Shown here in pieces: positions 35,608 through 44,389 of a stretch of DNA of 64,000 nt. The stretch's first letter is position 1; each line of letters starts with the position of its first letter. The stretch covers positions 1-64,000 of the forward strand of contig CAIKBL010000023.1 in NCBI GenBank assembly GCA_903825645.1, given 5' to 3'. This DNA is from an uncultured Pseudomonadota bacterium (GTDB taxonomy: Bacteria > Pseudomonadota > Gammaproteobacteria > Ga0077536). The translations under genes and the position numbers were made by a program. A model generated the notes under the pieces. It saw only the letters and a program-made list of their open reading frames with translations, searched no databases and was not told the origin of the DNA.

Positions 35608-36360
35608 ATGTATGAAAAAGGCTCCATTCTTGTTACTGGCGCACTCGGTGGTTTGGGAACCGCGATCGTCGCCAGGCTACTGGCCGATGGTGGGAAGGTA
35701 ATTGCGGTCGATCGCCGTTCCGACGATACGGCAGCCTGGCGCGCTCAATTTAGCGCTGATGTTCAGCGCAGACTCGATATCCGGGTACTTGACGTGACAC
35801 GCGAATCTGATGTCATCGCGCTGGGTATGGCACTCAAGAAAGAAGAACGTCCTGTTGCCTATCTCATCAATAATGCGGGCGTAGCCGGCGCCGGGGCCCC
35901 TAGTCAGACAATGACCGCCAAAAATTTTGATATCGTCATCAAGGTCAATGTGCATGGTACTTTTTTCTGTACGCGAACTTTCTGTGGAGACATGCAGGCA
36001 CGCGGGTTTGGACGAATCGTGAATCTCGCCTCGCTATATGCCTATCAGCCCGGACCAGGACAAGGCGCCTATGCCGCGGCTAAGGCCGGCATCGTGGGAT
36101 ATACCCATTCCGTTGCGCGCGATCTCGCTCCGTTCGGCGTTACCGTGAACGTGATCGCCCCGGGCTTGATTTGGCATGATCGGTTGCGCGGCGTTTTGCC
36201 GGAGGAGGAATACCGCGAGATGACCCGGTCTACTCCCATGCAACGGGCAGGCACACCTGACGAAATTGCCGGCACCGTTACTTTTCTGCTATCCAAGGAT
36301 GCATCATACGTCACTGGTCAAACACTTCACGTAAATGGTGGCGTCTACATGACCGGTTAA
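35608..36360 (+). CDS. SDR family oxidoreductase (3-oxoacyl reductase-like)
   Basis: A 250-residue classical short-chain dehydrogenase. TGALGGLGTA is the cofactor motif, NNAG is at 88-91, and the catalytic Ser142, Tyr155 and Lys159 are all in place (NLAS...YAAAK). The APGLIWHDRLRG and YVTGQTLHVNGG blocks follow. ATG 35608 is preceded by GGAGAAAGAAG; GTG 35578 in frame is less likely. It is the only plus-strand gene between the aminotransferase and the TetR regulator, and is convergent with tetR. Likely an NAD(P)-dependent alcohol or 3-oxoacyl reductase of unknown substrate. Confidence 0.9.
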   Translation: MYEKGSILVTGALGGLGTAIVARLLADGGKVIAVDRRSDDTAAWRAQFSADVQRRLDIRVLDVTRESDVIALGMALKKEERPVAYLINNAGVAGAGAPSQTMTAKNFDIVIKVNVHGTFFCTRTFCGDMQARGFGRIVNLASLYAYQPGPGQGAYAAAKAGIVGYTHSVARDLAPFGVTVNVIAPGLIWHDRLRGVLPEEEYREMTRSTPMQRAGTPDEIAGTVTFLLSKDASYVTGQTLHVNGGVYMTG

Positions 36361-36438
36361 GTCCATTATTCGGGCTTCGATCAACTCCTTCCGCCTCACC
36401 GAACGACGTTGTGTTCGACATCGACGCGATTTGGGCAG

Positions 36439-37056
36439 TCAGGCCGTCACGGAAACTTGGAGAAGGGCGGAGATACTGAGACGCGGAAGACGGTTGGCAA
36501 GTTCTTCATCGAGCGGCTGATGGCCCACCATCAGCCGATACCAAATCGGACCATAAATCAAATCGATAGCAAGCTCTATGTCTAGATCGTGACGGAATTC
36601 ACCGTTGGCAATACCTGTCCGGAAAATTTCCGTAGCCGCGGCGCGACGTTGGAGCAGGAAGACTTCCCGAAAATGTGCCAGCACGTCCGGATTAGATTGG
36701 CCCTCGGCAATGATCTGCGCCGCGATCCGCCCGATTGGCCCACCTATCGTATGCACCATGCGGACAACTTGATCACGAATAGCTTCGACAGCGGTTGGCG
36801 CACGTTCAAAAGCGGTGCGCTGCTCAACTTCCTCAAAAAAAGCATCGATCACGATCGCTGCCTTGTTCGGCCACCAACGATAAATCGTGGTCTTTCCTAC
36901 TCCGGCTTCGCGCGCGATGTTCTCTATCGCGAGGTTCCTAAGTGACACACGTTGCAACAGGCGCGCCGTGGCATCCAGGATGGACTTGCGCGCCAACTCG
37001 GAGCGGGGTCTCCCACTGGGACGTTTCTCGTCGCTCCTGAAATAAGCAAAGGACAT
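36439..37056 (-). CDS. TetR/AcrR family transcriptional regulator
   Basis: A 205-residue regulator. The N-terminal helix-turn-helix is clear: ILDATARLLQRVSLRNLAIENIAREAGVGKTTIYRWWPNKAAIV (about 26-69), including the GVGKTTIYRWWPNK recognition helix. The C-terminal ligand domain resembles the TetR_C subgroup with a WYRLMVGHQPLDEELANRL segment. It is the only dedicated regulator in the 30-38 kb catabolic block, so it is a candidate repressor of one or more of those units; no operator can be assigned with confidence. Confidence 0.92.
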   Translation of the reverse strand: MSFAYFRSDEKRPSGRPRSELARKSILDATARLLQRVSLRNLAIENIAREAGVGKTTIYRWWPNKAAIVIDAFFEEVEQRTAFERAPTAVEAIRDQVVRMVHTIGGPIGRIAAQIIAEGQSNPDVLAHFREVFLLQRRAAATEIFRTGIANGEFRHDLDIELAIDLIYGPIWYRLMVGHQPLDEELANRLPRLSISALLQVSVTA

Positions 37057-37452
37057 TCAGCGGCAGCTTCTCGAAGTAAAAAATCATAAAGAGGCTAACG
37101 TCGCCCGAGCTTAGCAGTGCTTCAATCGCTAAAAAAGCCCCAGTGCAAACATCCATAACGCAAGAATTTAATGCAACTTATTGTCGTAAAAACCCGCTAC
37201 TATCCCTGGATAGACGAGCATATCTGTCTCTCGCGCAGCAACCCGTTCGCCTTGCTGGTCATCGACTATGGTCTGATGCTCGAATTGAACCGCCCACGCC
37301 CCGTAACTGAGATTTCCCTATCCGCGGCTGCGTCAACGATAGGGGATAGATTTCAAGTCGAGAAGATGGCTACACTTGTGCGCCGCAATATTTGCGGAGA
37401 TATAGAACAATTGCCCTCTCAAACACTCACCCAAACCTGCCAGGAGAATTCA
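37057..37452. other. Divergent intergenic region between tetR and the NTF2-like gene
   Basis: About 395 bases. A plus-strand frame continuous with the NTF2-like gene is open from 37171, but its first 94 codons have no family resemblance and a good ribosome site lies at 37441-37447. Promoters for both divergent genes are expected here. I see no convincing palindrome. Confidence 0.45.
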
Positions 37453-37848
37453 ATGCTTACCAAAGCAGCAACGGACATCGGGAAAATCATCAAAGAAAAC
37501 AACAAGGCGCTCTGCGCCGAATTGGCGGCAGGCAATGCGGCTGGGATTACCCAAATGTACGGCAAGGGCGCGAAACTCATGCCACAACACACGGGAATCC
37601 TAAAAGGTAAAGAGATCGCGGCTTTCTGGCAGGGCGCCATCGACAAGGGGATCCGCGGCGCAAAATTGAAAACACTAGAAGTTGAAGTGTTTAGTGGCAA
37701 AACGGCCATCGAAGTGGGGACCTACATCCTCACCGGCGCCGAGCGTGCAGTGCTGGATGAAGGTAAGTACGTCGTTATCTGGAAAAAAGACGGTAAGGCC
37801 TGGAAAATCCATCGAGATATTCTCAACAGCAATCGACCGGCTGTCTAA
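37453..37848 (+). CDS. SnoaL/NTF2-like (DUF4440-type) protein
   Basis: A 131-residue protein of the NTF2-like fold. Signs are the N-terminal helix, the ALCAELAAGNAAGITQMYGKGAKLMP block (residues 18-43), GILKGKEIAAFWQGAI, and the terminal GKYVVIWKKDGKAWKIHRDILNSN. Such proteins are small cone-shaped binders or isomerase-like enzymes. ATG 37453 follows AGGAGAA with good spacing. No catalytic residues can be assigned. A strong hairpin follows within eight bases of the stop. Confidence 0.85.
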   Translation: MLTKAATDIGKIIKENNKALCAELAAGNAAGITQMYGKGAKLMPQHTGILKGKEIAAFWQGAIDKGIRGAKLKTLEVEVFSGKTAIEVGTYILTGAERAVLDEGKYVVIWKKDGKAWKIHRDILNSNRPAV

Positions 37849-37855
37849 AGTTACT

Positions 37856-37892
37856 GCCGTCGTCGTCGGTGCGCAGGACCGACGACGACGGC
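37856..37892. terminator. Perfect 15-base-pair hairpin between convergent genes
   Basis: GCCGTCGTCGTCGGT (37856-37870) pairs perfectly with 37878-37892 across a seven-base loop. It begins eight bases after the NTF2-like stop and ends 25 bases before the stop of the convergent AsmA-like gene. Neither strand has a following T-run, but a stem this long and GC-rich is a likely transcript end or barrier for both genes. Confidence 0.65.
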
Positions 37893-37916
37893 ATAGCATA
37901 CCCCGTCAATCGCTCA

Positions 37917-40900
37917 TCAGCGCCTCTGCGACCCGTCCGCTGCCTTGGGTTGCGCATCTGCGGACTGAGACGGCTCTGCGACGGATTTCAGCGACGTGTC
38001 GTCCAGCCAGCGATATTTCACATTACCGATTAAGCCAGAAATGGGTCGCGTGATTCCGCCTCTAAGCGTGCCGTGCCCCGCACGCGCAATGATATCCTCA
38101 AAATTTGATTGCGGCGCATCGACGCTACCCCAAATGCGGAACTCGGGACCACGCCAATAGCCCTGCTCGTTCCGTAAATCTCCCATGAGATCCATGCTGT
38201 AAAGAATGGCTGCCCCGCGACCGAGCATATCGAGACTGCCGCCGAGCTCAAGCGGCGCGTCAAGAAGGTCCCGCCCGGGCTGATATTTGATCCCGCCGGC
38301 CATAGTCAATGCGACTGTCGGGCTCAACATGCGAAACTGCTCAACTTTCACATCGCGAGATTCGTCGCGCCGCAAATGAATGTCAATGCTATCGTAATCA
38401 ATGCGCTCGATATAGTTCACGAGGCGAGCCACTGCCCCAGCACCGAAACCGCCCGTAGGCACGTAAGATAAGCCTTCTCCTAGGAATCCCAATACATCTG
38501 ATGCCCCAATCAATAAACGACTGTCCGGCGGCAGCGGCCTGAATAATCCGCGGCGACTGTTCATTCGGAGATCGAAGAGCGCGCGATTGCGTAATTGCGA
38601 AAAATTGGGAAATTTACCTGTGGAGGTAAAATTCACCCCAAACAACCCCTCGATTCGGGCTTTTTTATCAGGCGCAAGCGCCTTACAAAATTCATTTAAA
38701 TCGAAATCCGTGACCTTTCCTGCTAACGCCAAATTGTATGGCTCCGGTACGCCACCATTGAAGCGGGTAACCCCTTCAAAGACGAAGGCGCTGTCGTGGA
38801 AGTGGGCTTTGAGGCCGCTTAAGGCGAATTTATTCGCCCCCACCTCCAAGGCCCCCTCTAGCTTAGTAAAAAGCAAATAATCCGAATAAAAAAGCTTGTC
38901 TATCTTCAGCGCCACTTCAAAACCATAAGGCAATACGTTCCACGCTGCGACCGAATCAGGCGCCTCGTCAAGGCGAGCATTGGTTTTCGGTGATGACGAT
39001 GTTCCCGCCGCTACTGGGGAAGCTCTCGCCTCAGCTGGAGAAATTGCTTTAGCGCTCGCCAGAATGTCATTTAAATAAAAAACCGCACTGGCTATGTCGA
39101 GACGCATGATGTCCGGTTGACCAGGTCGCGGCGCATAGTGTCCAACTAAAGTGGCGTTGGTCAGACCCGATTTTCCCTGCCCACTCAAGGGGGCGGTGAA
39201 CTGAAAACCGTGACCATCCGCATTCATTTCCCCCGTAAGGGGTAACTCGAAGTTATCTATAGCGAGAGGCACGCGAGCGGCCAGCCTGTCGAGCGACGCC
39301 ACGCCGGCGAGGTGACGGGCGGCATCGATTTTAACCTTCAGACTCAAACCACCCTGCGTCAATTTATGTCCAGGCATGACTGCCGGTTGGGACAAAAGTT
39401 GAGGAAGGTCAGCATGGAGCGACATATCCAGCGACGTCAGCGGGACTGTCTTCCCCGGCTCAATCTGCACATTGACATCGCCTGACACGGCGGCATGGTC
39501 ACCTTGCCCAGAAAATAGTAGCCCAATTTTCGTCAAATCAGCTAGAATCCTCTGTTTTTCTACTCGAAGTTTGGCGAACGCCCTGACCGTAAATGGATTT
39601 AAGAGCGCACGCTTTCCATCGTCGATGCGCACATCCTCCACGCCCAGTGGTGAAACACTTTCTGCGACGAGCACGTCGCCATCGGAGTTGAGTTGGAGGC
39701 TGGCGTTAATCTCCGCGAAATGAATATTCTCCATCGGGGCGAATCTACCGATGACATCCGACGACAGATTGGCAATATTGAGCGCGACAGCGCCCACGAC
39801 GTGCTGCGCCCAATTCTCTCCTGGCGAGATCTGTGCCCGCAAGGTAAGCCCTGGCGCCGCTCGCAGTTGAATCGTCGCGCGTGGACCCACCTTTAATGTG
39901 GCATCCGCCCGCGTGAACGAAAAAATGTCGCCTTCCCTCTTCACGCCATAGACCACATCGGCCACAACTGGCAGATCGGAAAAATCCTTAGACAAGGCGG
40001 CTGCTATAACAGGTTGTGCTACGACGGCATTGACGTCGACGGTAAGCCCGCCGCTCAAGGCAAATTCTGGTGAGGCCGACACCGTTGTATTCAGCGTTAA
40101 ATCGTTGTCCCCTCGCAGCAATACTCTTCGGCCGGAGCGCAGTTTGGTATTCATGAGCGACAGCTCTAGCTTCGCGCCATCGTAACGAACGCTGGGGACG
40201 GCCTCGACGTCCAGATTGCGCAGTTGGGGCTTGCCCTGGGCCAGCATAGATATGCCCGTCAGTTTGACCGACGAGCCGGAATTTAGTGCCAAGATTTTTT
40301 CCGTTGGAGCACTCAGCGTCAGCACCGCGGAGGCGAGTTTCCCGCGAAAATTTATCCCCGAAAGAAAAGGGTTAAACCAGCTCAGCTCCACGCCCTTAGA
40401 CGATAGTTCAAGGAGATCACCACGAGATCGCTGCAACCTGATGCCGTCTGGTCCATCGGATAAGTGCAAGGTCCGCAGCCCGGTCAGCGTCAGTAGCTCG
40501 GCTTGCGATGGCACCCCGACGCGCAAACCGAATGCCTCGACATCCCATTCACCGGTGCGCTGCGCAATCCGTGAATTAAACCGCAACGTCATGAAATTCG
40601 GCAGCGCACGATTCGCCAGCAATGTCGCGATGCGGGGAAGCTTGCTAATCGGATCAATTTCGATTTTTCCCTTCGCGCGATAACGCCACACGCCCTGCCC
40701 CTCCTTACGCAGACGCCGCGCCACTTTGACCGTGATGTTGGTCAGCAGTTGTGCCCCAGTTCGTATCTCGAAATCCCGCAGTCCCGCCCGGATATAATCC
40801 GTAGACCAGCTGGCAGATGGCTGCACCGAAAAGTCCACCTGTTCAGCCAGAATCTGGCCCTGCTGCACTACCCGTAATCCGGTCAATCGCGTCAATCCGG

Positions 40901-42332
40901 CCCCGGCCAGGCTAAAGCGAGCGTGTTCGTCGACCCGCAATTCATACTGCCCGGCGAGCTCTCCACCGAATTGAGCACCGGCGACGACGCCATTGAGCCA
41001 AGTCAGCGGAAGTGGTCCGACCGTAATATTGGCGAGCGGCCGTGGCGTGGCCAGAATACTCAGGGGTGAAGACAGATTGACCTCCACCGGTGCCACCAAC
41101 TGCATTGAGAATCGTGGCGTGACTGGCGCGTCGGCAAGGCTGAGTTTGAATTGTCCGAGATTTAGATGCTGAGGATCGAAAGTGATGCTAGTCCGTGCTT
41201 GAAGCACTAAGCGAGCCGGCAATCCGTCACCGGACCCAACGACCCGATCCAGTGCGCCCAAGGCGAGCGTGGATTCCAAGGACACTAAACCGGCCGCGCG
41301 CAGCGTGTCGATCTGCACAGCCCCTCGCGCTTCGCTCTCAAGGGTAGGAAGCGTTTTCGACGCCACATAAGGAGCGATAAGCCCCTCGTTGCCCACCAAT
41401 CGGTATCCCGCACTAAGGACACCATCCTCTCCCCGATAAAAACCGTTCAAGGTAAACCGGCCGCGTCTGAGTTTTTTCTCGCCGACCCGGACATCGAGTG
41501 AAACCGATTCTGGATTCGGGAGCAGCACTTCACTGCCATCATCTAATTTACGAAAACGTTTTCGGTAAGCGTCGCCCTCTAGCCCGGGTGGCGGTGAGAC
41601 TTTCAGACGTAATTCGACATGCTCGGCGTTCGTAAAACCGGGCGGAATAAAATCACTCAAAAGTTTCGCTTTCAGAAAACGAATACGTCCTTGAGAAAGC
41701 TGGCTGAGTTTAAGGATCCCTTTGGCCTCGACATCGATAGCTTTCCCCGCAGCAACCCGCAGGGCTATCCCCAGCTCTCCCGTCAGGTGCGGGCGAAGAT
41801 TGCCGCCGCTGAGATGAACCATAACCTTCTGATCCCCTTTGAGGCGCAGATCCAATTCTGCATCGACCCCTGCCAGGGCCACAGCATAGCCATGATTCAA
41901 AGTCGGGAACAAACCGGGGAAAGGCACGGTTGCCGCCGGGGATTCCGCCAAGCCGCGAAGATCAAGCTCGGTGTGCTGCACGATCAGATAGCGAATCGCC
42001 ACGGTATCAACAAACAACGCCAACGGATTGAAGCCAACTGCAAATTCACCGATATGGTAACGACCGCCCTTGAATCCGACGTCAAGTCCCCGCGCGACTA
42101 AGGACCATGGTGTCAAGCGCAGGTAGTCAACAGCGAGGGAATCGACCATTGGCGCAATGTTTCGTAACACAAATGCTCGCTGTACTGAGGGCCTGAATGT
42201 ATACATCACAGCCCCTACGAGAAGGCTCAAAAATAATAGCGCTAACCTGAATAGCCACCGCCGGTAACGCCCCGGTTTCCCACCGAAGCGCACCGACAAC
42301 TCGTCCGCCGGCGTTTTTAACATTGGCGTCAC
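37917..42332 (-). CDS. Giant AsmA-like inner-membrane-anchored protein (YdbH/TamB-like bridge family)
   Basis: A 1471-residue protein with one N-terminal membrane anchor (about residues 26-46) and a very long beta-rich periplasmic body. Repeated short amphipathic strands with GLxL/LxLS patterns run throughout, and the last 300 residues have the AsmA-type FNGGVPEPYNLALAGKVTDFDL, MLSPTVALTMAGGIKYQPGRDLLDAPLELGG and YWRGPEFRIWGSVDAP motifs. The C-terminus is a short polar tail. AsmA-superfamily proteins of this size (YhdP, TamB, YdbH) form grooves that carry phospholipids between membranes; this one is placed in that group by architecture. The exact subfamily is unsure. It appears monocistronic. 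Confidence 0.82.
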   Translation of the reverse strand: MTPMLKTPADELSVRFGGKPGRYRRWLFRLALLFLSLLVGAVMYTFRPSVQRAFVLRNIAPMVDSLAVDYLRLTPWSLVARGLDVGFKGGRYHIGEFAVGFNPLALFVDTVAIRYLIVQHTELDLRGLAESPAATVPFPGLFPTLNHGYAVALAGVDAELDLRLKGDQKVMVHLSGGNLRPHLTGELGIALRVAAGKAIDVEAKGILKLSQLSQGRIRFLKAKLLSDFIPPGFTNAEHVELRLKVSPPPGLEGDAYRKRFRKLDDGSEVLLPNPESVSLDVRVGEKKLRRGRFTLNGFYRGEDGVLSAGYRLVGNEGLIAPYVASKTLPTLESEARGAVQIDTLRAAGLVSLESTLALGALDRVVGSGDGLPARLVLQARTSITFDPQHLNLGQFKLSLADAPVTPRFSMQLVAPVEVNLSSPLSILATPRPLANITVGPLPLTWLNGVVAGAQFGGELAGQYELRVDEHARFSLAGAGLTRLTGLRVVQQGQILAEQVDFSVQPSASWSTDYIRAGLRDFEIRTGAQLLTNITVKVARRLRKEGQGVWRYRAKGKIEIDPISKLPRIATLLANRALPNFMTLRFNSRIAQRTGEWDVEAFGLRVGVPSQAELLTLTGLRTLHLSDGPDGIRLQRSRGDLLELSSKGVELSWFNPFLSGINFRGKLASAVLTLSAPTEKILALNSGSSVKLTGISMLAQGKPQLRNLDVEAVPSVRYDGAKLELSLMNTKLRSGRRVLLRGDNDLTLNTTVSASPEFALSGGLTVDVNAVVAQPVIAAALSKDFSDLPVVADVVYGVKREGDIFSFTRADATLKVGPRATIQLRAAPGLTLRAQISPGENWAQHVVGAVALNIANLSSDVIGRFAPMENIHFAEINASLQLNSDGDVLVAESVSPLGVEDVRIDDGKRALLNPFTVRAFAKLRVEKQRILADLTKIGLLFSGQGDHAAVSGDVNVQIEPGKTVPLTSLDMSLHADLPQLLSQPAVMPGHKLTQGGLSLKVKIDAARHLAGVASLDRLAARVPLAIDNFELPLTGEMNADGHGFQFTAPLSGQGKSGLTNATLVGHYAPRPGQPDIMRLDIASAVFYLNDILASAKAISPAEARASPVAAGTSSSPKTNARLDEAPDSVAAWNVLPYGFEVALKIDKLFYSDYLLFTKLEGALEVGANKFALSGLKAHFHDSAFVFEGVTRFNGGVPEPYNLALAGKVTDFDLNEFCKALAPDKKARIEGLFGVNFTSTGKFPNFSQLRNRALFDLRMNSRRGLFRPLPPDSRLLIGASDVLGFLGEGLSYVPTGGFGAGAVARLVNYIERIDYDSIDIHLRRDESRDVKVEQFRMLSPTVALTMAGGIKYQPGRDLLDAPLELGGSLDMLGRGAAILYSMDLMGDLRNEQGYWRGPEFRIWGSVDAPQSNFEDIIARAGHGTLRGGITRPISGLIGNVKYRWLDDTSLKSVAEPSQSADAQPKAADGSQRR

Positions 42333-42417
42333 CTACCCTCGCTACCTTTTCTCTCGCCTCGCCTAGAGGGAGATTTAGGACGCGTGGAGTTTTCAGTGTT
42401 CATTAAAATTGATGCCT

Positions 42418-43404
42418 TTATAGATTTAGCATCTGCATCCGGTCGACCGGATAGCGTTCTCCCATAGCGAAACCGATGGGGGCTACGGCTTCAAGCGCCT
42501 CGATATCTTCCGCTGATAGCGTGAGGGAAGTCGACTCCAAATTCTCTTCCAGACGCGTCAGTTTTGTCGTTCCCGGAATGGCAATGATATGGTCTCCCTG
42601 CGCTAACACCCACGCCAAAGCAACCTGAGCGGCGGTCGCGTCCCGTGCTTGCGCTATTCTAATGATCTGATCTACCACATCGAGGTTGCGGTTGAAATTT
42701 TCGCCCATGAAACGGGGTGATTCGCGTCTCACATCGTTAGTCGACAAATGCTGAAATTCGCGGATAGTACCTGTGAGGAAACCTCTTCCGAGCGGACTAT
42801 ACGCGACATAGCCGATGCCGAGCTCCTGACAAATCGTCAAAAGTTCGAGCTCCGGATCGCGAGACCACAACGAGTACTCAGTTTGCAGTGCCGAAATCGG
42901 ATGTTCACGACACGCGCGGCGGATGGTCATCGGTGAGGCTTCGGACAGTCCCAAAAACCGCACATTACCTGCCCGGACCAAGTCAGCCATTGCCCCCACC
43001 GATTCCTCAATCGGCACGGCAGGATCAACACGTTCTTGATAATACAAATCGATATGGTCGACCTTCAGTCGGCGCAGACTCGCCTCGCAGGCGGCCCGAA
43101 TATAATTAGGTCGCCCATTGACGCCGTGCCATCCTCCCTTTTCGTCTCGTACAAAACCAAATTTTGTCGCGACAAAGGCTTCTGAACGTCGCTTCACCAA
43201 CGCCTTTCCTAGCAAAATTTCATTAGCGAAAGGGCCGTACATATCCGACGAATCAAGAAAATTTACGCCGCGAGCCAGTGCCTCTTGAATTAGTTTAATG
43301 GACGATTCGTCATCCGTCGGTCCGTAAAACTCAGACAGCCCCATACAACCCAAACCAAGGCTTGAGACCATTGCCCCAGTATTGCCCAGTGCCCGCGTCT
43401 GCAT
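42418..43404 (-). CDS. Aldo/keto reductase with His-to-Glu active-site change
   Basis: A 328-residue AKR of the YakC/AKR13-like group. Catalytic Asp51 (FLDSSDMYG), Tyr56 and Lys81 (ATKFG) are present. The fourth residue, normally His in YYQHRVDP, is Glu124 here: the codon is GAA and the context reads YYQERVDP. In vertebrate 5-beta-reductases (AKR1D) the equivalent His-to-Glu change redirects the enzyme to carbon-carbon double-bond reduction. Whether that applies here is inference. The NADPH-binding [14 protein letters not shown] block is intact. Separated from the AsmA-like gene by 85 bases on the same strand. Confidence 0.88.
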   Translation of the reverse strand: MQTRALGNTGAMVSSLGLGCMGLSEFYGPTDDESSIKLIQEALARGVNFLDSSDMYGPFANEILLGKALVKRRSEAFVATKFGFVRDEKGGWHGVNGRPNYIRAACEASLRRLKVDHIDLYYQERVDPAVPIEESVGAMADLVRAGNVRFLGLSEASPMTIRRACREHPISALQTEYSLWSRDPELELLTICQELGIGYVAYSPLGRGFLTGTIREFQHLSTNDVRRESPRFMGENFNRNLDVVDQIIRIAQARDATAAQVALAWVLAQGDHIIAIPGTTKLTRLEENLESTSLTLSAEDIEALEAVAPIGFAMGERYPVDRMQMLNL

Positions 43405-43711
43405 CGATCAAATCCCCTTTGCAATAACCACTCGAAGAATCGCCTCGAGAATACTTGACGAGCATGCTACACGAAGCAAGGCCTCGAACTGAGCGAGGAG
43501 ACCAGGATAATAAACCACGGCACGCTACAAGGCGCAGCCCGAACACCCAAGTCATCCCCGGATGAGAGGGCTCGAAGGCGTGTCAATTTCGCCGGTGCTT
43601 GCATTTTTGAACGCGACTCACCGATACGACAAGCGAAGGGCCCTCCATCGGAGCCGTCTCAACCATCCCCGCCTTAGTCGGACACTTCCGGTGGCCGCTC
43701 AAAAAGGTCGA

Positions 43712-43729
43712 AGGGGACAGCGGTCCCCT
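43712..43729. repeat. Small GC-rich hairpin (REP-like)
   Basis: AGGGGAC, loop AGCG, GTCCCCT: a perfect seven-base-pair stem in non-coding sequence. Its form recalls short dispersed palindromic elements, but I see no second copy in this window, so the repeat identity is unproven. Confidence 0.35.
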
Positions 43730-44300
43730 GTAATGGAACCTAAATCCGATTTTTCGAGGCTATGTGCATTCTTAAAGCGCATGCATCACCCTAGGGTAAC
43801 GCATTTGAACATTCGTCAAGATTGTGGCACATGCAAATGTTCCGTTGCCGAATAGCGTCGTAATTTCACCGCGGTAGCCGTTCTGCACACCTGTTTTTTT
43901 GGTATACCATCCAAGCGCTCGATTACCGGAATAAGGGATAGCGATTGTGCAGGTCTATTGAGATGTTCACTATTTCTCGGAAACATAAAGAGAGATATAC
44001 CGCATACTCGAAGTCGTGCTGGAACGTGAGGGTTTTCACGAAAAAATTGGCCGAATCAACAGGGAATATACGAATACTAGGACAGTTAACCACAAGACAC
44101 CTCCCTGCAGAGTAGATTCTGCTGTTGAATCTTGCGTACAGCATTTAGCCAAAGATTTGTAGGATTTTTCCTAAATTTTTATTGCGCAGCGCATCAAGCA
44201 TCTAGGAACGAAGTCTGACTTAACGGCATTCAGCTTTTGCGCAGCCCTCTGCGTTGACGCGGGAAACCATAGGTCGTTTTTTTGCAAAAAATTCGCGCCA

Positions 44301-44312
44301 CGCCTTAAGGCG
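44301..44312. promoter_or_regulatory. Perfect 12-base palindrome upstream of the second LLM gene
   Basis: CGCCTTAAGGCG is self-complementary and sits about 80 bases ahead of the LLM start, next to AT-rich sequence, where an operator could be. There is no adjacent regulator gene to assign. Confidence 0.35.
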
Positions 44313-44389
44313 CGCAAAGCCGACAGTGTGCTCAAATGGGCCCCATGAGTAGCGGCCCTGCACTGTTGTGAAACCTACGGAGATTTTTT

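Larger units (their letters stand above)
43405..44389. other. Gap of nearly 1 kb without a recognised gene
   Basis: Almost 985 bases between an aldo/keto reductase and an LLM gene. The right part (about 43940-44290) is noticeably AT-rich. A minus-strand and several plus-strand short frames exist, but none is recognisable. Features: a seven-base-pair hairpin AGGGGAC/GTCCCCT (43712-43729) and a perfect 12-base palindrome CGCCTTAAGGCG at 44301-44312, about 80 bases before the LLM start. Confidence 0.5.

Noticed and set aside
37171-37452. N-terminal extension of the NTF2-like gene
   Set aside because: The frame is open but the family begins at 37453, where a good ribosome site precedes the ATG.
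43989-44162. A plus-strand run (REIYRILEVVLEREGF...) that loosely recalls an IS3-type transposase
   Set aside because: Too short, with no DDE motifs, terminal repeats or target duplication nearby.
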